Below, in pieces: positions 9,186 to 18,949 of a stretch of 64,000 nucleotides of DNA (position 1 is its first letter; every line of letters begins with the position of its first letter). Made by a program: the position numbers and the translations under genes. Location: NCBI RefSeq assembly GCF_001584165.1, contig NZ_CP013233.1:3046620-3110619 (forward strand). The letters are read 5' to 3'. The notes beneath the pieces are model-generated. The model worked only from the letters and a program-made list of their open reading frames with translations. It had not been told where the DNA came from and searched no databases. Source of the DNA: Collimonas arenae (GTDB lineage Bacteria > Pseudomonadota > Gammaproteobacteria > Burkholderiales > Burkholderiaceae_D).

Positions 9186-10439
9186 ATGAAACTGAGTCAA
9201 ATAATAAAATCGGTATTCGCAACCACTGCATTGCTGTCCAGCGCTGCGGCAGTCCACGCCGCTGAAGTTGAAGTGCTTCACTACTGGACTTCCGGCGGCG
9301 AAGCGAAATCGGTCGCCGAACTGAAGAAGATCATGGAAGCCAAAGGCGTTACCTGGAAAGACTTCGCCGTCGCCGGCGGTGCCGGTGAAAACGCCACGAC
9401 TGCATTGAAAGCCCGCGTCATCGCCGGCAGCCCTCCGACAGCGGCCCAGATCAAGGGTCCATCGATTCAGGAATGGGGCCAAGAAGGCGTGCTGGCGAAT
9501 ATCGATGCTGCCGCTACCGCAGGTAAGTGGGATTCGTTGCTGCCTAAAGTCGTTTCCAACACCATGAAGTACCAAGGTCACTACGTCGCTGCGCCGGTCA
9601 ACGTGCACCGCGTCAACTGGCTCTGGATCAACCCGGAAGTCCTGAAAAAAGCCGGCGCAAAAGTGCCGACCAACTGGCCTGAATTCTTCGACGCAGCGGA
9701 CAAGATCCAGAAAGCCGGCTTCGTTGCTATCGCTCACGGTGGCCAACCTTGGCAAGATGCGACCGTATTTGAAACCGTGGCGCTGGGCGTCGGCGGTGCC
9801 GACTTCTACAACAAGGCCCTAGTCAAGCTCGATCCAGCCACCCTGACCAGCCCAACCATGATCAAGACCTTCGATACATTGGGCAAGATCAAGGGCTACA
9901 TCGACAAGAACGCTGCAGGCCGCGACTGGAACCTGGCGACCGCCATGGTCATCAACGGCAAGGCCGGCATGCAGTTCATGGGCGACTGGGCCAAGGGCGA
10001 GTTCACTGCCGCTGGCAAGGTACCGGGCAAGGATTTCCTGTGCGTAGCAGCGCCTGGCACCGACAAATCGTATACCTATAACATCGACTCGATCGCCATG
10101 TTCAAGGTCAAGAACCCTGATTCGCAAAAAGCGCAGCTGACGCTGGCAACCGCGATCATGAGCCCGGAATTCCAGGAAATCTTCAATCTGAACAAGGGTT
10201 CGATCCCGGTTCGCCCTGATATCCCGCGCACAAAATTCGACAGCTGCGCCATCAAGTCTATGGATGACATGGCGGCTTCCAGCAAGGCTGGCACGCTGGA
10301 GCCAAGCATGGCGCACGGCATGGCTGTCAATTCGGCAGTGCAAGGCGCGATTCTTGACGTGGTATCCAAGTTCATGAATTCGAACATGACCTCGCAGGCC
10401 GCAGTTCAAGCGCTGGCAAAGGCAGCGAAGACGCAATAA
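9186..10439 (+). CDS. gtsA: Glucose/mannose ABC transporter, periplasmic binding protein
   Basis: 417 residues, family 1 extracellular solute-binding protein that delivers sugar to the GtsBC permease. A Sec signal peptide is visible ([20 protein letters not shown], cleavage near AVHA-AEVEV). The mature start [20 protein letters not shown] closely resembles Pseudomonas GtsA, as does [21 protein letters not shown] strong ribosome binding site (AGGAGA) precedes the ATG. It heads an operon with two permeases and an ATPase. It is separated from gtsB by 181 bp containing two strong hairpins, which fits the usual excess of binding protein over membrane subunits. Glucose as ligand is inferred from similarity to GtsA and from neighbouring glk and zwf. 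Confidence 0.9.
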   Translation: MKLSQIIKSVFATTALLSSAAAVHAAEVEVLHYWTSGGEAKSVAELKKIMEAKGVTWKDFAVAGGAGENATTALKARVIAGSPPTAAQIKGPSIQEWGQEGVLANIDAAATAGKWDSLLPKVVSNTMKYQGHYVAAPVNVHRVNWLWINPEVLKKAGAKVPTNWPEFFDAADKIQKAGFVAIAHGGQPWQDATVFETVALGVGGADFYNKALVKLDPATLTSPTMIKTFDTLGKIKGYIDKNAAGRDWNLATAMVINGKAGMQFMGDWAKGEFTAAGKVPGKDFLCVAAPGTDKSYTYNIDSIAMFKVKNPDSQKAQLTLATAIMSPEFQEIFNLNKGSIPVRPDIPRTKFDSCAIKSMDDMAASSKAGTLEPSMAHGMAVNSAVQGAILDVVSKFMNSNMTSQAAVQALAKAAKTQ

Positions 10440-10492
10440 GCTGGTCGTAGCTTATCTATATCATTTGTTTAAATAGCGTAATGAGAGCAGGG

Positions 10493-10519
10493 GCCGAAGG
10501 GAGTAAGATCAACTTCGGC
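10493..10519 (+). repeat. First intercistronic hairpin between gtsA and gtsB
   Basis: GCCGAAG (10493-10499) pairs with CTTCGGC (10513-10519) across a 13-nt loop. There is no T-run, so it is not a standard terminator. Confidence 0.55.
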
Positions 10520-10538
10520 GCCCGCCGCGTCTGGCAAC

Positions 10539-10578
10539 AGCTGCGGTGCCACAATGCAACGATTGCGGCACCGCAGCT
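10539..10578 (+). repeat. Second, long intercistronic hairpin between gtsA and gtsB
   Basis: AGCTGCGGTGCC (10539-10550) pairs perfectly with GGCACCGCAGCT (10567-10578). The loop can extend the stem with CAAT/ATTG. Only a mixed pyrimidine tail follows, so it more likely protects the gtsA 3' end or partly attenuates readthrough than fully terminates. Confidence 0.7.
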
Positions 10579-10620
10579 TCTCTCGCCACACCGGCTCTGA
10601 TCCTGCTTCAGGAGACTTGC

Positions 10621-11573
10621 ATGTCCGATCACACCCTCCCCTATACAGCAGCCGCTGTCGGGAGTCCAAGCCACACGCCCAAGCAGCAAGGGCGAATTGC
10701 GGCAATCGCCGATGCCTGGCTGCCACGCCTGGTATTGTCACCCACTATCATCCTGTCACTGGTCTTCGTATACGGCTTCATCGGCGTCACCGCCTGGCTG
10801 TCGCTGACCAATTCACGGATGCTGCCGAATTACGAAATTTCCGGCTTCAATCAATATGTCGAGCTGTTTGGCCTGGATCGCTGGTGGGTTGCTGCCGCCA
10901 ACCTGGGCATCTTCGGCGGCTTGTTTATCCTGTTCTGCCTGACCATCGGTCTCATCATGGCAATTCTTCTGGACCAGAAAATCCGGCGGAAGGTGCGCTG
11001 CGCGCGATCTACCTGTATCCGATGGCGTTGTCGTTCATCGTTACCGGCGCCGCCTGGAAATGGATCTTGAATCCTGGTCTCGGCCTGGAAAAGATGATGC
11101 ACGACTGGGGCTTCGCCAATTTCCATTTCGATTGGCTGGTGAATTCCGATTTCTCGATCTATACCGTGGTGATCGCCGGCGTCTGGCAGTCATCCGGCTT
11201 CGTGATGGCCTTGTTCCTGGCCGGCCTGCGCGGCATCGACGACAGCATCATCAAGGCTGCCATGGTTGATGGCGCCAGCCTGCCGACCATCTATCGCCGC
11301 ATCGTCATTCCGGCGCTGCGCCCGGTATTCTTCAGCGTATTGCTGGTCTTGGCGCATATTGCCATCAAGAGCTTCGACTTGGTGATGGCCCTGACTGCAG
11401 GCGGTCCGGGCACCTCTTCGGACTTGCCGGCAATTTTCATGTATCAATTTTCTTTCTCACGTGGTCAGCTTGGATTGGGTGCGGCGTCGGCAATGATGAT
11501 GTTGGCAACCGTACTGGCAGTGCTGGTGCCCATGATGTACCTGGAAACCAAAGGAGCACGCAATGGCCGCTGA
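10621..11573 (+). CDS. gtsB: Sugar ABC transporter inner-membrane permease, frameshifted
   Basis: About 317 residues when repaired, a MalF/GtsB-type permease with six predicted membrane segments. The EAA-loop that docks on the ATPase is visible as IIKAAMVDGASLPTIYRRIV. The frame breaks at about 10985: the upstream frame ends at 11070 in nonsense, while the next frame gives AEGALRAIYLYPMALSF, normal for the family. One base is missing in or near the GG at 10985. It overlaps gtsC by 11 bp (11563-11573), which indicates translational coupling and argues that the intact gene is functional in the organism. ATG 10621 follows a GGAG sequence. Confidence 0.9.
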
Positions 11574-12456
11574 CAGCACTAGCAATACCATCTATAACGA
11601 AGGCAGCAAGCTGACCGCTGGTCGCGTGGTGATTTACGCGCTGCTGGTGCTGTGTGCGCTGTACTACCTGGCGCCGCTGTATGTCATGCTGAGCACTTCG
11701 GTGAAAACGCTGGATGAAATCCGCTCCGGTAATTTGCTGTCGCTGCCGATGTCGCCCACCGGCGCCGCCTGGAGCAAGGCCTGGAGCAATGCCTGTACCG
11801 GCGTTGATTGCAACGGCCTGCAGCCGTTCTTCTGGAACTCGATCAAGATGGCGGTGCCGGCGGTGCTGATTTCCACTCTGATCGGGTCACTCAACGGTTA
11901 CGTGCTGGCGCACTGGCGTTTCCGCGGTTCCGAGATCCTGTTCACCGCGCTGATGGTCGGCTGCTTCATTCCGTTCCAGGTAGTGATCCTGCCGATGGCC
12001 CGTTTGCTGGGCTTGGTCGGCATGGCCAATACCACGCCCGGTCTGGTGTTTGTGCACGTGGTCTACGGCATTGCCTTCACCACTTTGTTCTTCCGTAACT
12101 ATTATGTGACGGTGCCGGAAGAACTGGTCAAGGCAGCCCGCATCGACGGTGCTGGTTTCTTCATGACCTATCGCAAGATCATCTTCCCGCTGTCGCTGCC
12201 GATTTTCATGGTCTGCTTCATCTGGCAGTTCACGCAGATCTGGAATGATTTCCTGTTCGGCGTGGTATTCGGCGGTTCCGATGCCAAGCCGGTGACAGTG
12301 GCCCTGAACAATCTGGTGAACACCTCGACCGGCGTCACCGAATACAACGTCAACATGGCGGCCGCCATTATCGCCGCGCTGCCGACCTTGGTGGTGTATC
12401 TGCTGGCAGGAAAATATTTTGTGCGCGGGCTGACTGCGGGTGCGGTCAAAGGCTAA
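11563..12456 (+). CDS. gtsC: Sugar ABC transporter inner-membrane permease
   Basis: 297 residues, MalG/GtsC-type permease, the partner of gtsB in the membrane channel. It has six hydrophobic segments, and the EAA-loop is ELVKAARIDGAGFFMTYRKI with the conserved Gly. The frame is intact. Its start lies inside the end of gtsB, so the two are coupled. A gap of 68 bp separates it from the ATPase gene. Confidence 0.9.
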   Translation: MAADSTSNTIYNEGSKLTAGRVVIYALLVLCALYYLAPLYVMLSTSVKTLDEIRSGNLLSLPMSPTGAAWSKAWSNACTGVDCNGLQPFFWNSIKMAVPAVLISTLIGSLNGYVLAHWRFRGSEILFTALMVGCFIPFQVVILPMARLLGLVGMANTTPGLVFVHVVYGIAFTTLFFRNYYVTVPEELVKAARIDGAGFFMTYRKIIFPLSLPIFMVCFIWQFTQIWNDFLFGVVFGGSDAKPVTVALNNLVNTSTGVTEYNVNMAAAIIAALPTLVVYLLAGKYFVRGLTAGAVKG

Positions 12457-12524
12457 ATTGAAGCGACTGGCCGCTGCCTTGGGCGCGGCCACGTGATGAA
12501 TAAAATTTAAGGAATCAGTTAAAG

Positions 12525-13670
12525 ATGGCAAGCTTATCAATTCGCAATGTGCGCAAGGTCTACCCGAACGGCAACGAAGTCTTGAAGGGTATCGATCTCG
12601 AAATCGAAGACGGCCAGTTCCTGATCCTGGTGGGCGGTTCCGGTTGCGGCAAATCGACCCTGCTGAACATGATCGCAGGGCTGGAAACAGTTTCCGAGGG
12701 GCAGGTCATGATTGGTGACCGTTGCGTCAACGACGTCGCGCCGAAAGAGCGCGACATCGCCATGGTGTTCCAGTCCTACGCGCTGTACCCGACCATGACA
12801 GTCCGTGAAAACATTTCGTTCGGCCTCGGCATCCGCAAGGTACCGAAAGCCGAGCAGCAAAAGATCGTCGACCGCGTCGCCACCACGCTGCAGATCACCC
12901 ACCTGCTGGACCGCAAGCCGGCCCTGCTGTCGGGCGGCCAACGTCAGCGTGTCGCCATGGGCCGCGCTATCGCACGCGATCCTGCGCTGTTCCTGTTCGA
13001 TGAACCGCTGTCCAACCTGGATGCCAAGCTGCGCGTCGAAATGCGCGCGGAAATCAAGCTGATGCATCAGCGTCTCGGCAGCACCATCGTCTACGTGACG
13101 CATGACCAGATCGAAGCGATGACGCTGGGCGACCGCATCGCCGTGATGAAGGATGGCGTCGTACAGCAGTTCGGCAGCCCACAGGAAATCTACGACAATC
13201 CGAGCAACCTGTTCGTAGCTGGCTTCATCGGCTCACCATCAATGAATTTCATGCGCGGCAACCTGGTGGCCAATGGCCATGGCCCGGCATTCGAGCTGGA
13301 ACATGGCGGTCAGAAAACACTGTTGCCACTGGCCCCAGTGCAAGCGCAAAGCCCATCGATCGGCAGCTGGATCGGCAAGGAAGTGATCCTCGGCATCCGT
13401 CCGGAACACGTCACTGACGCCCAGAGCGCACGCATCTCGGACGCCAACGGCGCGCATGACGACTATCATCCGACCGAAGTCGGCTGCACCGTCGAACTGA
13501 CCGAACCTACCGGCCCCGATACTCTGGTATTCACCACCTTCAACAATGCTCGCGTAACCTGCCGCACCCACCCGCGCGCAGCGGCCAAGCCGAAGGACCA
13601 GATGCAACTGGCGTTCGACCTGTCGAAGGCTGTACTGTTCGATGCCAAGACCGAAGAACGGATTGGCTAA
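12525..13670 (+). CDS. Sugar ABC transporter ATP-binding subunit (MalK/UgpC type)
   Basis: 381 residues. Walker [11 protein letters not shown]-loop VFQSYALYP, signature [15 protein letters not shown], Walker [17 protein letters not shown] and the H-loop YVTHDQ are all present. A C-terminal regulatory (TOBE-like) domain of about 130 residues contains ILGIRPEHV, the usual MalK-family marker. It energises the GtsBC permease. As the last gene of the importer operon it could also serve other sugar permeases, as MsmK-type ATPases do. It corresponds to GtsD of Pseudomonas, although ATPases of this family carry several names. Confidence 0.92.
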   Translation: MASLSIRNVRKVYPNGNEVLKGIDLEIEDGQFLILVGGSGCGKSTLLNMIAGLETVSEGQVMIGDRCVNDVAPKERDIAMVFQSYALYPTMTVRENISFGLGIRKVPKAEQQKIVDRVATTLQITHLLDRKPALLSGGQRQRVAMGRAIARDPALFLFDEPLSNLDAKLRVEMRAEIKLMHQRLGSTIVYVTHDQIEAMTLGDRIAVMKDGVVQQFGSPQEIYDNPSNLFVAGFIGSPSMNFMRGNLVANGHGPAFELEHGGQKTLLPLAPVQAQSPSIGSWIGKEVILGIRPEHVTDAQSARISDANGAHDDYHPTEVGCTVELTEPTGPDTLVFTTFNNARVTCRTHPRAAAKPKDQMQLAFDLSKAVLFDAKTEERIG

Positions 13671-13798
13671 ACACCAACTCGACAACTTATAACGCTGCCC
13701 GGCGACGTTGGTGCTGCCAACAATGGCACGCACCGATAAATTGCGTAGAATGGCGGGAAGGCATTTCCGATTAACAGTTCCTGCTTTTCTACGCTGCC

Positions 13799-14733
13799 AT
13801 GAACCAACTCGAACAACTCAAGCAATTCACCACCATCGTCGCGGACACCGGCGACTTCCAATCTATCAAGGCGTTCGCGCCACGCGACGCCACCACCAAT
13901 CCGTCGCTCATCCTGAAGGCGGTGCAGAAACCCGAGTACGCGCCGTTACTGAGCCAGACTGTCAAGGAACATGCCGGCCTCGCCACCGGCGACATCATCG
14001 ATCGCCTGCTAATTACTTTTGGCCAGGAAATCCTGAAAATCATTCCGGGCCGCGTCTCGACCGAAACCGATGCACGTCTGTCATTCGATACCCAAGGCAC
14101 CATCGACAAGGGACATGCGCTGATCAAGCTGTATGAAGCCGCTGGCATCGACCGCGAGCGTGTGCTGATCAAGATCGCCTCGACCTGGGAAGGCATCCGC
14201 GCTGCCGAGGTCCTGCAAAAGGCCGGCGTACATTGCAACCTGACCTTGCTGTTTTCGCTGCCACAGGCGATTGCCTGCGCCGAAGCCAAGGTACAACTGA
14301 TCTCGCCGTTTGTCGGCCGTATCTACGACTGGTACAAGAAATCGACCGGTCAGGAGTACACTGGCGCCGACGATCCCGGCGTGCAATCGGTCAAACAGAT
14401 CTACAGCTACTTCCGCAAATACGGCTACGCCACCGAAGTGATGGGCGCCAGCTTCCGCAACACCTCGCAAATCATCGAACTGGCCGGCTGCGACCTGCTC
14501 ACCATCAGCCCTGATTTGCTGCAGAAACTGGCTGAAAGCGATACGGCCGTTACCCGCAAACTGAGCCTGGAAGATGCGCAACAGAGTGATATCAAAAAAT
14601 CAATCTCGACGAAACCACATTCCGCACCATGCTCAACGATGACGCGATGGCTACCGAAAAATTAGCCGAAGGAATCCGCCAGTTCAGCGCCGATGCGGTC
14701 AAGCTGGAGAAGATGGTCGACGCACTGCGCTAG
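13799..14733 (+). CDS. tal: Transaldolase, frameshifted near the C-terminus
   Basis: Transfers a dihydroxyacetone unit between sugar phosphates in the non-oxidative pentose phosphate pathway. [12 protein letters not shown] near residue 30 and the Schiff-base lysine in [11 protein letters not shown] (about K125) are diagnostic. The frame breaks at AAAAAA, 14594-14599: seven A's would read [19 protein letters not shown] and continue to the stop at 14731-14733, giving the normal 311 residues. As read, it stops at 14665 in nonsense. It lies 128 bp after the sugar ABC ATPase and is followed by a strong terminator, so it closes the sugar block. A candidate -10 (TAGAAT, about 13746) suggests it may have its own promoter. 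Confidence 0.94.
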
Positions 14734-14767
14734 AACCTGACTCACCACACCGGCGCTGGACGCAAGT

Positions 14768-14803
14768 TAAAAAAATGGCCCCAACGAAATGGGGCCATTT
14801 TTT
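14768..14803. terminator. Bidirectional terminator between tal and purU
   Basis: AAAAAATGGCCCC and GGGGCCATTTTTT pair perfectly around an 8-nt loop. It can end both the rightward tal and the leftward purU transcripts. Confidence 0.85.
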
Positions 14804-14839
14804 ATTTCCGGGTGAAACATTTGAACGCTTCAGATTGCC

Positions 14840-15709
14840 TTATTTGAACACCACGGTCTTGTGGCCATTGAGCAGGATCCGATGTTCGATGAAACACTTC
14901 ACCGCCCGCGCCAGCACCACGCATTCGACATCGCGCCCTATTGCCGTCAAGGTTTCAGGATCCATCGCATGATCAACCCGTGCCACGTCCTGTTCAATGA
15001 TCGGACCTTCGTCCAGATCGCCCGTGACGAAATGCGCGGTGGCGCCGATCAGCTTGACGCCTCGGTCGTGCGCCTGATAGTAGGGCTTGGCGCCCTTGAA
15101 GCTCGGCAAGAATGAGTGATGAATATTGATCGCGCGGCCGGTCAGCGCCGTGCACATCGAAGGTGACAAAATCTGCATGTAACGCGCCAGCACCACCAGA
15201 TCGATATTGTTGGCTTCAACGATCTCCATGACCCGCGCCTCTTGCGCCTGCTTGGCCTGCGCCGATGCGCCGGCTGCCAATGGCAGATGATGGAACGGAA
15301 TGTTGTAACTCGCTGCCAACTGGTAGAAATCGGTATGGTTGGAGACGATGGCCGGAATCTCTACCGGTAACAGGCCGCTCTTGTAGCGGAACAACAGATC
15401 GTTGAGGCAGTGGCCGATCTTCGAGACCATCAGCATCATGCGCGGCTTCTTGCCGGCGTCATGCAATTGCCAATGCATTTGCATCGTATCGGCCAGTGTC
15501 GAGAACTGCGCTCGCAAGTCCTGATCGCTGATCGAGGCGTCGTCGGACGAAAAATGCACGCGCATGAAGAACAGCTGCGACTGGGCATCGCCAAACTGCG
15601 CGGAATCGATAATGTTGCAACCGTGATCGGCCAGAAAGCCCGAAACGCGGTGAACGATTCCACGCTGATCGAGGCAGGACAAGGTGAGGATGTATTCTGG
15701 ATAGCTCAT
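14840..15709 (-). CDS. purU: Formyltetrahydrofolate deformylase
   Basis: 289 residues. It hydrolyses 10-formyl-tetrahydrofolate to formate and tetrahydrofolate, balancing one-carbon pools. Residues 1-85 are an ACT-like domain (YILTLSCLDQRGIVHRVSGF). The rest is the formyltransferase fold with the catalytic Asn/His in INIHHSFLPSFKGAKPY and Asp in GDLDEGPIIEQD. ATG 15709 is chosen because it gives the family N-terminus MSYPEYILTLSC; the upstream extension has no similarity. The gene is monocistronic. The folate enzymes thyA and folA lie further right, but on the opposite strand. Confidence 0.95.
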   Translation of the reverse strand: MSYPEYILTLSCLDQRGIVHRVSGFLADHGCNIIDSAQFGDAQSQLFFMRVHFSSDDASISDQDLRAQFSTLADTMQMHWQLHDAGKKPRMMLMVSKIGHCLNDLLFRYKSGLLPVEIPAIVSNHTDFYQLAASYNIPFHHLPLAAGASAQAKQAQEARVMEIVEANNIDLVVLARYMQILSPSMCTALTGRAINIHHSFLPSFKGAKPYYQAHDRGVKLIGATAHFVTGDLDEGPIIEQDVARVDHAMDPETLTAIGRDVECVVLARAVKCFIEHRILLNGHKTVVFK

Positions 15710-15910
15710 GTGATATGTTGTGTAGGCGATAATCTGGCGCTGCAGCCGCAGGCTAAAGGCGCTATTGTCGCATGCCTGCATGCACAACATACAAGATAGA
15801 CAAAAAACCGGGATGGGCATGAATGCCGTCCCGGCTGGCAGCAACAAACGGCACTCCGACCAAACCCCACTGCCGGGCAGGCCGGAATACCGCCGTGCAG
15901 CGGTTATGAC

Positions 15911-16453
15911 TTACACAACAGCGGTAGCTGGCGCGGTTGAGCTGGCCGTAGCCGGCTTGACGCTGGCAGCCGTGCCAACCTGAACTTCGCCTGTCAGTTG
16001 GCCACCTTCTTCGATCACCACTTTGCCGTAACGAATCTTGCCGGAAACCTTGCCGGTCGAATAAATCACCAGTTTTTCGCGGACGGTCAGGTCGCCGTCG
16101 AACTCACCATAGATTTCAGCCAAGTCGATTTCTGCCGAACCCTTGAAGGCGCCCTTTTCCGCGATATGGATCACGCGCGAATTCATTGTTGCTTCAACAC
16201 GTCCTTCAACCACCAGTGTGTCGCAATCGGTGATCTCGACGCCCTTCAACTTGATGTTTGGGCCGACAATCAGTTTGCTGCCGACTTCATTGGTGCTGGA
16301 TGACGAAACATGACTGGCAGGAGTGCTCACAGGATTGCTCGCCTTCGGAATGGAGGAAGTACTGCCGGAAGTCAGGTTGCTGCCGGTGCTGAAAGGAGAA
16401 TTAGGGGTCGGTGTCTCGCGCTTGCCGCCGAAAAATGTATCTGATTTAAGCAT
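15911..16453 (-). CDS. Bactofilin-family cytoskeletal protein
   Basis: 180 residues. A central bactofilin domain (about residues 50-140, from EVGSKLIVGPNIKLKGVEI to GKIRYGKVVIEEGGQLTGEV) shows the regular hydrophobic spacing of its right-handed beta-helix. It is flanked by low-complexity Ser/Thr/Pro and Ala/Thr tails, as is typical. Bactofilins polymerise without nucleotide and act in cell shape, stalk formation or polar localisation. ATG 16453 follows AGGAGA and is preferred over the upstream 16519. It is divergent from the DUF898/M48 pair, and no murein hydrolase partner is adjacent, so its role here cannot be narrowed. Confidence 0.88.
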   Translation of the reverse strand: MLKSDTFFGGKRETPTPNSPFSTGSNLTSGSTSSIPKASNPVSTPASHVSSSSTNEVGSKLIVGPNIKLKGVEITDCDTLVVEGRVEATMNSRVIHIAEKGAFKGSAEIDLAEIYGEFDGDLTVREKLVIYSTGKVSGKIRYGKVVIEEGGQLTGEVQVGTAASVKPATASSTAPATAVV

Positions 16454-16778
16454 GTGATCTCCTGGAAAATGCTGTCTAGCTAATGACAACCCTATGGGCT
16501 GATTCAGTAATGAAAACATCGCCGGCGCTACGCTTTACACACCAGAACTCAAGTGGTGTTCGCAACGACAACGATATGAATAACAAGTGTGCCTGAGAGA
16601 TGAAAGTCTCCAGCTTTCGAGGATTCCCCTCCGGAAAAGTTCAGGGCAAAAATCATTAATTTGTAACCGCGCTCAAAACAACGGAAGGCTAGGACAACCT
16701 GCTATTGACTTTCGATTGTCAATCATTCATCTTGTTGTCCAACAACAATGTCAAATATCACACAGGGAGAAAACTGGA
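16454..16778. promoter_or_regulatory. Divergent intergenic region between bactofilin and DUF898 genes
   Basis: 325 bp with no gene. At 16593-16613 CTG-A-GAGA pairs with TCTC-CAG as a bulged hairpin. It is followed by a second imperfect stem in which GAGG pairs with CCTC and CTTT with AAAG, about 16614-16640. The structures could lie in the DUF898 leader. The ribosome binding site for 16779 is GGGAG. No promoter is clear. Confidence 0.35.
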
Positions 16779-17870
16779 ATGAGCATACCACCTGCAGATG
16801 CGCAGTCGTTAGACTTTGCGGCAAGCCCAGCGCCATCGCAACCGACAATCGCGCCATTTTCTTTTACGGGACGGGGCGGCGAATATTTCCGCATATGGAT
16901 AGTCAATCTCTTGCTTTCCATCGTTACGCTCGGCATCTACTCGGCCTGGGCCAAGGTCCGTCGCACCAAGTACTTCTACGACAACACCAATATCCACGGT
17001 AGCAGCTTCGAATATCACGGCAATCCGATTGCGATCCTGAAAGGACGCATCATCGCTGTGGTGCTGATCGGCGCCTACAATATCGCATTCAAACTTTCGC
17101 CAGTAATTGGCCTGCTGGCGCTGCTCCTGATGATGGGGGGCATGCCATGGCTGATCTGGAAAAGTTACCAATTCAAGTTATACAACTCAAGCTACCGCGG
17201 CATCCGCTTCGGTTTTCGCGGCAGCGCGGGACAGTCCTACGTCAAATACCTGCTGCTACCGATCTTGGCCGGCATCACCTTCGGGCTGCTGTTGCCGTTC
17301 GCACATCAACGCAGCAAGAAGTACCTGCATGAGGAAAGCAAATTCGGCACGACGCATTTCTCGTTCGATGCCGGCGCCGGTTCCTTTTACAAAGCCTATC
17401 TGATCGCCGCCGCTGTCGCCTGGCTTGGCTACGCTGCCATCCTGGTGATGTTCGGTGGCACACTGATGGCGATGTTGGCTGGCCTGAAGCATGCGGGTGC
17501 TGCTACCTTGATCAACCTCAGCCTGATGTTCTTCTGCATGTATGCGTGGACATTCCTGATCGTGCCGCTGTTCCTGACGATGATCCAGAATCTGATCTGG
17601 AGCCATACCAAGCTGGGACCGCATCAGTTCCACAGCAATCTTAAATGGTCGAAAATGGCGTTCATCATGATCACCAACCTGCTTGGCATTGTTTTCACGC
17701 TGGGGCTATTCACTCCCTTTGCCCAGATTCGCGCGCTCAAGTATCGGGTCGAATCGGTCACCCTGCACGCTGCGGATTCGCTCGACAACTTCGTCGCCGA
17801 TGAAGAGGCTCATGGCTCTGCAACCAGCGAAGGGATGTCGGATCTGCTGGATTTCGATCTGTCGCTGTAA
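16779..17870 (+). CDS. DUF898 (YjgN-family) integral membrane protein
   Basis: 363 residues with repeated hydrophobic segments. The N-terminal PFSFTGRGGEYFRIWIVNL, with its FxGxGxEYFxIW pattern, is diagnostic of DUF898/YjgN, and WAKVRRTKYFYDN follows the first membrane helix. The biochemical function of the family is unknown. The chosen ATG has GGGAG upstream; the frame extends further left but without family similarity. It is followed after 25 bp by an M48 metalloprotease on the same strand, a pairing that suggests a joint role in envelope maintenance. That role is inference. Confidence 0.88.
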   Translation: MSIPPADAQSLDFAASPAPSQPTIAPFSFTGRGGEYFRIWIVNLLLSIVTLGIYSAWAKVRRTKYFYDNTNIHGSSFEYHGNPIAILKGRIIAVVLIGAYNIAFKLSPVIGLLALLLMMGGMPWLIWKSYQFKLYNSSYRGIRFGFRGSAGQSYVKYLLLPILAGITFGLLLPFAHQRSKKYLHEESKFGTTHFSFDAGAGSFYKAYLIAAAVAWLGYAAILVMFGGTLMAMLAGLKHAGAATLINLSLMFFCMYAWTFLIVPLFLTMIQNLIWSHTKLGPHQFHSNLKWSKMAFIMITNLLGIVFTLGLFTPFAQIRALKYRVESVTLHAADSLDNFVADEEAHGSATSEGMSDLLDFDLSL

Positions 17871-17895
17871 AACGCATCTGGCAAAAGCACACACT

Positions 17896-18894
17896 ATGCA
17901 ATCCAGGACGGTGTCCGCCTTTTATTTCGATGGCAAGACTTCACGCAGATATGCGGTAGAGCTGACAGTCGATGCGGGCATCGCCTATCTCTCCGGAGAG
18001 GTGCAAAGGCAGGCGCCGATTACCGAGCTGCGTGTCTCTGAACGCGTATCAAGGGCCGCGCGCAAGGTAACGTTCCCCGACGGCGCCTATCTCGAAATCG
18101 CCGACGTCGATGCATTTGCCGAGTTACTGGCCAGTACCGGATACCAGGATTCGCTGGTAGTACGCATGCAGCAAAGCTGGCGCACTACCCTGCAAGCAAC
18201 CGCAGCGTTGATCGTGATCCTGGTGCTCGGCTATGTATATCTGCTGCCGGCCGCCTCGGGCGTGATTGCCAACGCGTTGCCTGAGTCGGTGGAAAGACGG
18301 ATTGGCGCCGACACACTGGAATTTCTCGACCAGCGCATGTTAAGCGCCTCCACGCTGCCCAAGTCAGAGCAAGATGCAATCATCAGCCGCTTCCGCGCTC
18401 TGCGGCCGCCGGCACAAGATGCTCCTGACTACCAGATCATTTTCCGCAAAAGCAAAATCGGCCCCAACGCGTTTGCCCTGCCTTCCGGCGAGATTGTCGT
18501 GACCGATGAACTGGTGCGCCGACTGGATGATGACGACGCGTTGATGGGTGTGCTGGCGCATGAGCTGGGACATTTGCATCGACGTCACTTGATGCGACGC
18601 CTGATCCAGGCATCGGCGGTTGGTACTGCTGCTGCCGTGCTGTTCGGCGATGCCTCGACATTGATCGCCACTATTCCGCCGCTGGTGCTGGATCTGAAAT
18701 ACTCGCGCGATATCGAACTGGAAGCGGACGACTATGCCATCGCCATGTTCAAGGCAAATGGCATCAGCTTGAAAAAACTGGCTTATACCTTCGAAAAACT
18801 CGATAGCGAGCCAACCGGCTTCTCGCCTTACCTGTCGACCCATCCGCCCAGCAAGGAACGCATTGATCGCATATTGAAGGCGCAGGCGGAATAA
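17896..18894 (+). CDS. M48-family zinc metalloprotease, membrane anchored
   Basis: 332 residues. The zinc-binding helix [10 protein letters not shown] (HExxH) and the downstream glutamate region [11 protein letters not shown] identify an M48 peptidase related to HtpX/Oma1/BepA. One membrane segment lies around residues 100-120 ([19 protein letters not shown]), after an N-terminal domain of about 95 residues of unknown function. The catalytic domain probably faces the periplasm. ATG 17896 is used because the frame upstream overlaps the DUF898 gene and encodes nothing recognisable. Members handle misfolded membrane or outer-membrane proteins; the specific substrate is unknown. Confidence 0.88.
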   Translation: MQSRTVSAFYFDGKTSRRYAVELTVDAGIAYLSGEVQRQAPITELRVSERVSRAARKVTFPDGAYLEIADVDAFAELLASTGYQDSLVVRMQQSWRTTLQATAALIVILVLGYVYLLPAASGVIANALPESVERRIGADTLEFLDQRMLSASTLPKSEQDAIISRFRALRPPAQDAPDYQIIFRKSKIGPNAFALPSGEIVVTDELVRRLDDDDALMGVLAHELGHLHRRHLMRRLIQASAVGTAAAVLFGDASTLIATIPPLVLDLKYSRDIELEADDYAIAMFKANGISLKKLAYTFEKLDSEPTGFSPYLSTHPPSKERIDRILKAQAE

Positions 18895-18949
18895 GAGTGG
18901 CGGGCAGATGCGTTACAATCTTGCCATCCGCCTAGCAATTACGACAAAA

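Noticed and set aside
16560..16660. Glycine riboswitch upstream of the bactofilin gene (minus strand)
   Set aside because: Only a short ATCTCTCAGGCA-like run matches. The conserved GCCGAAGG core and a glycine-related gene are both missing.
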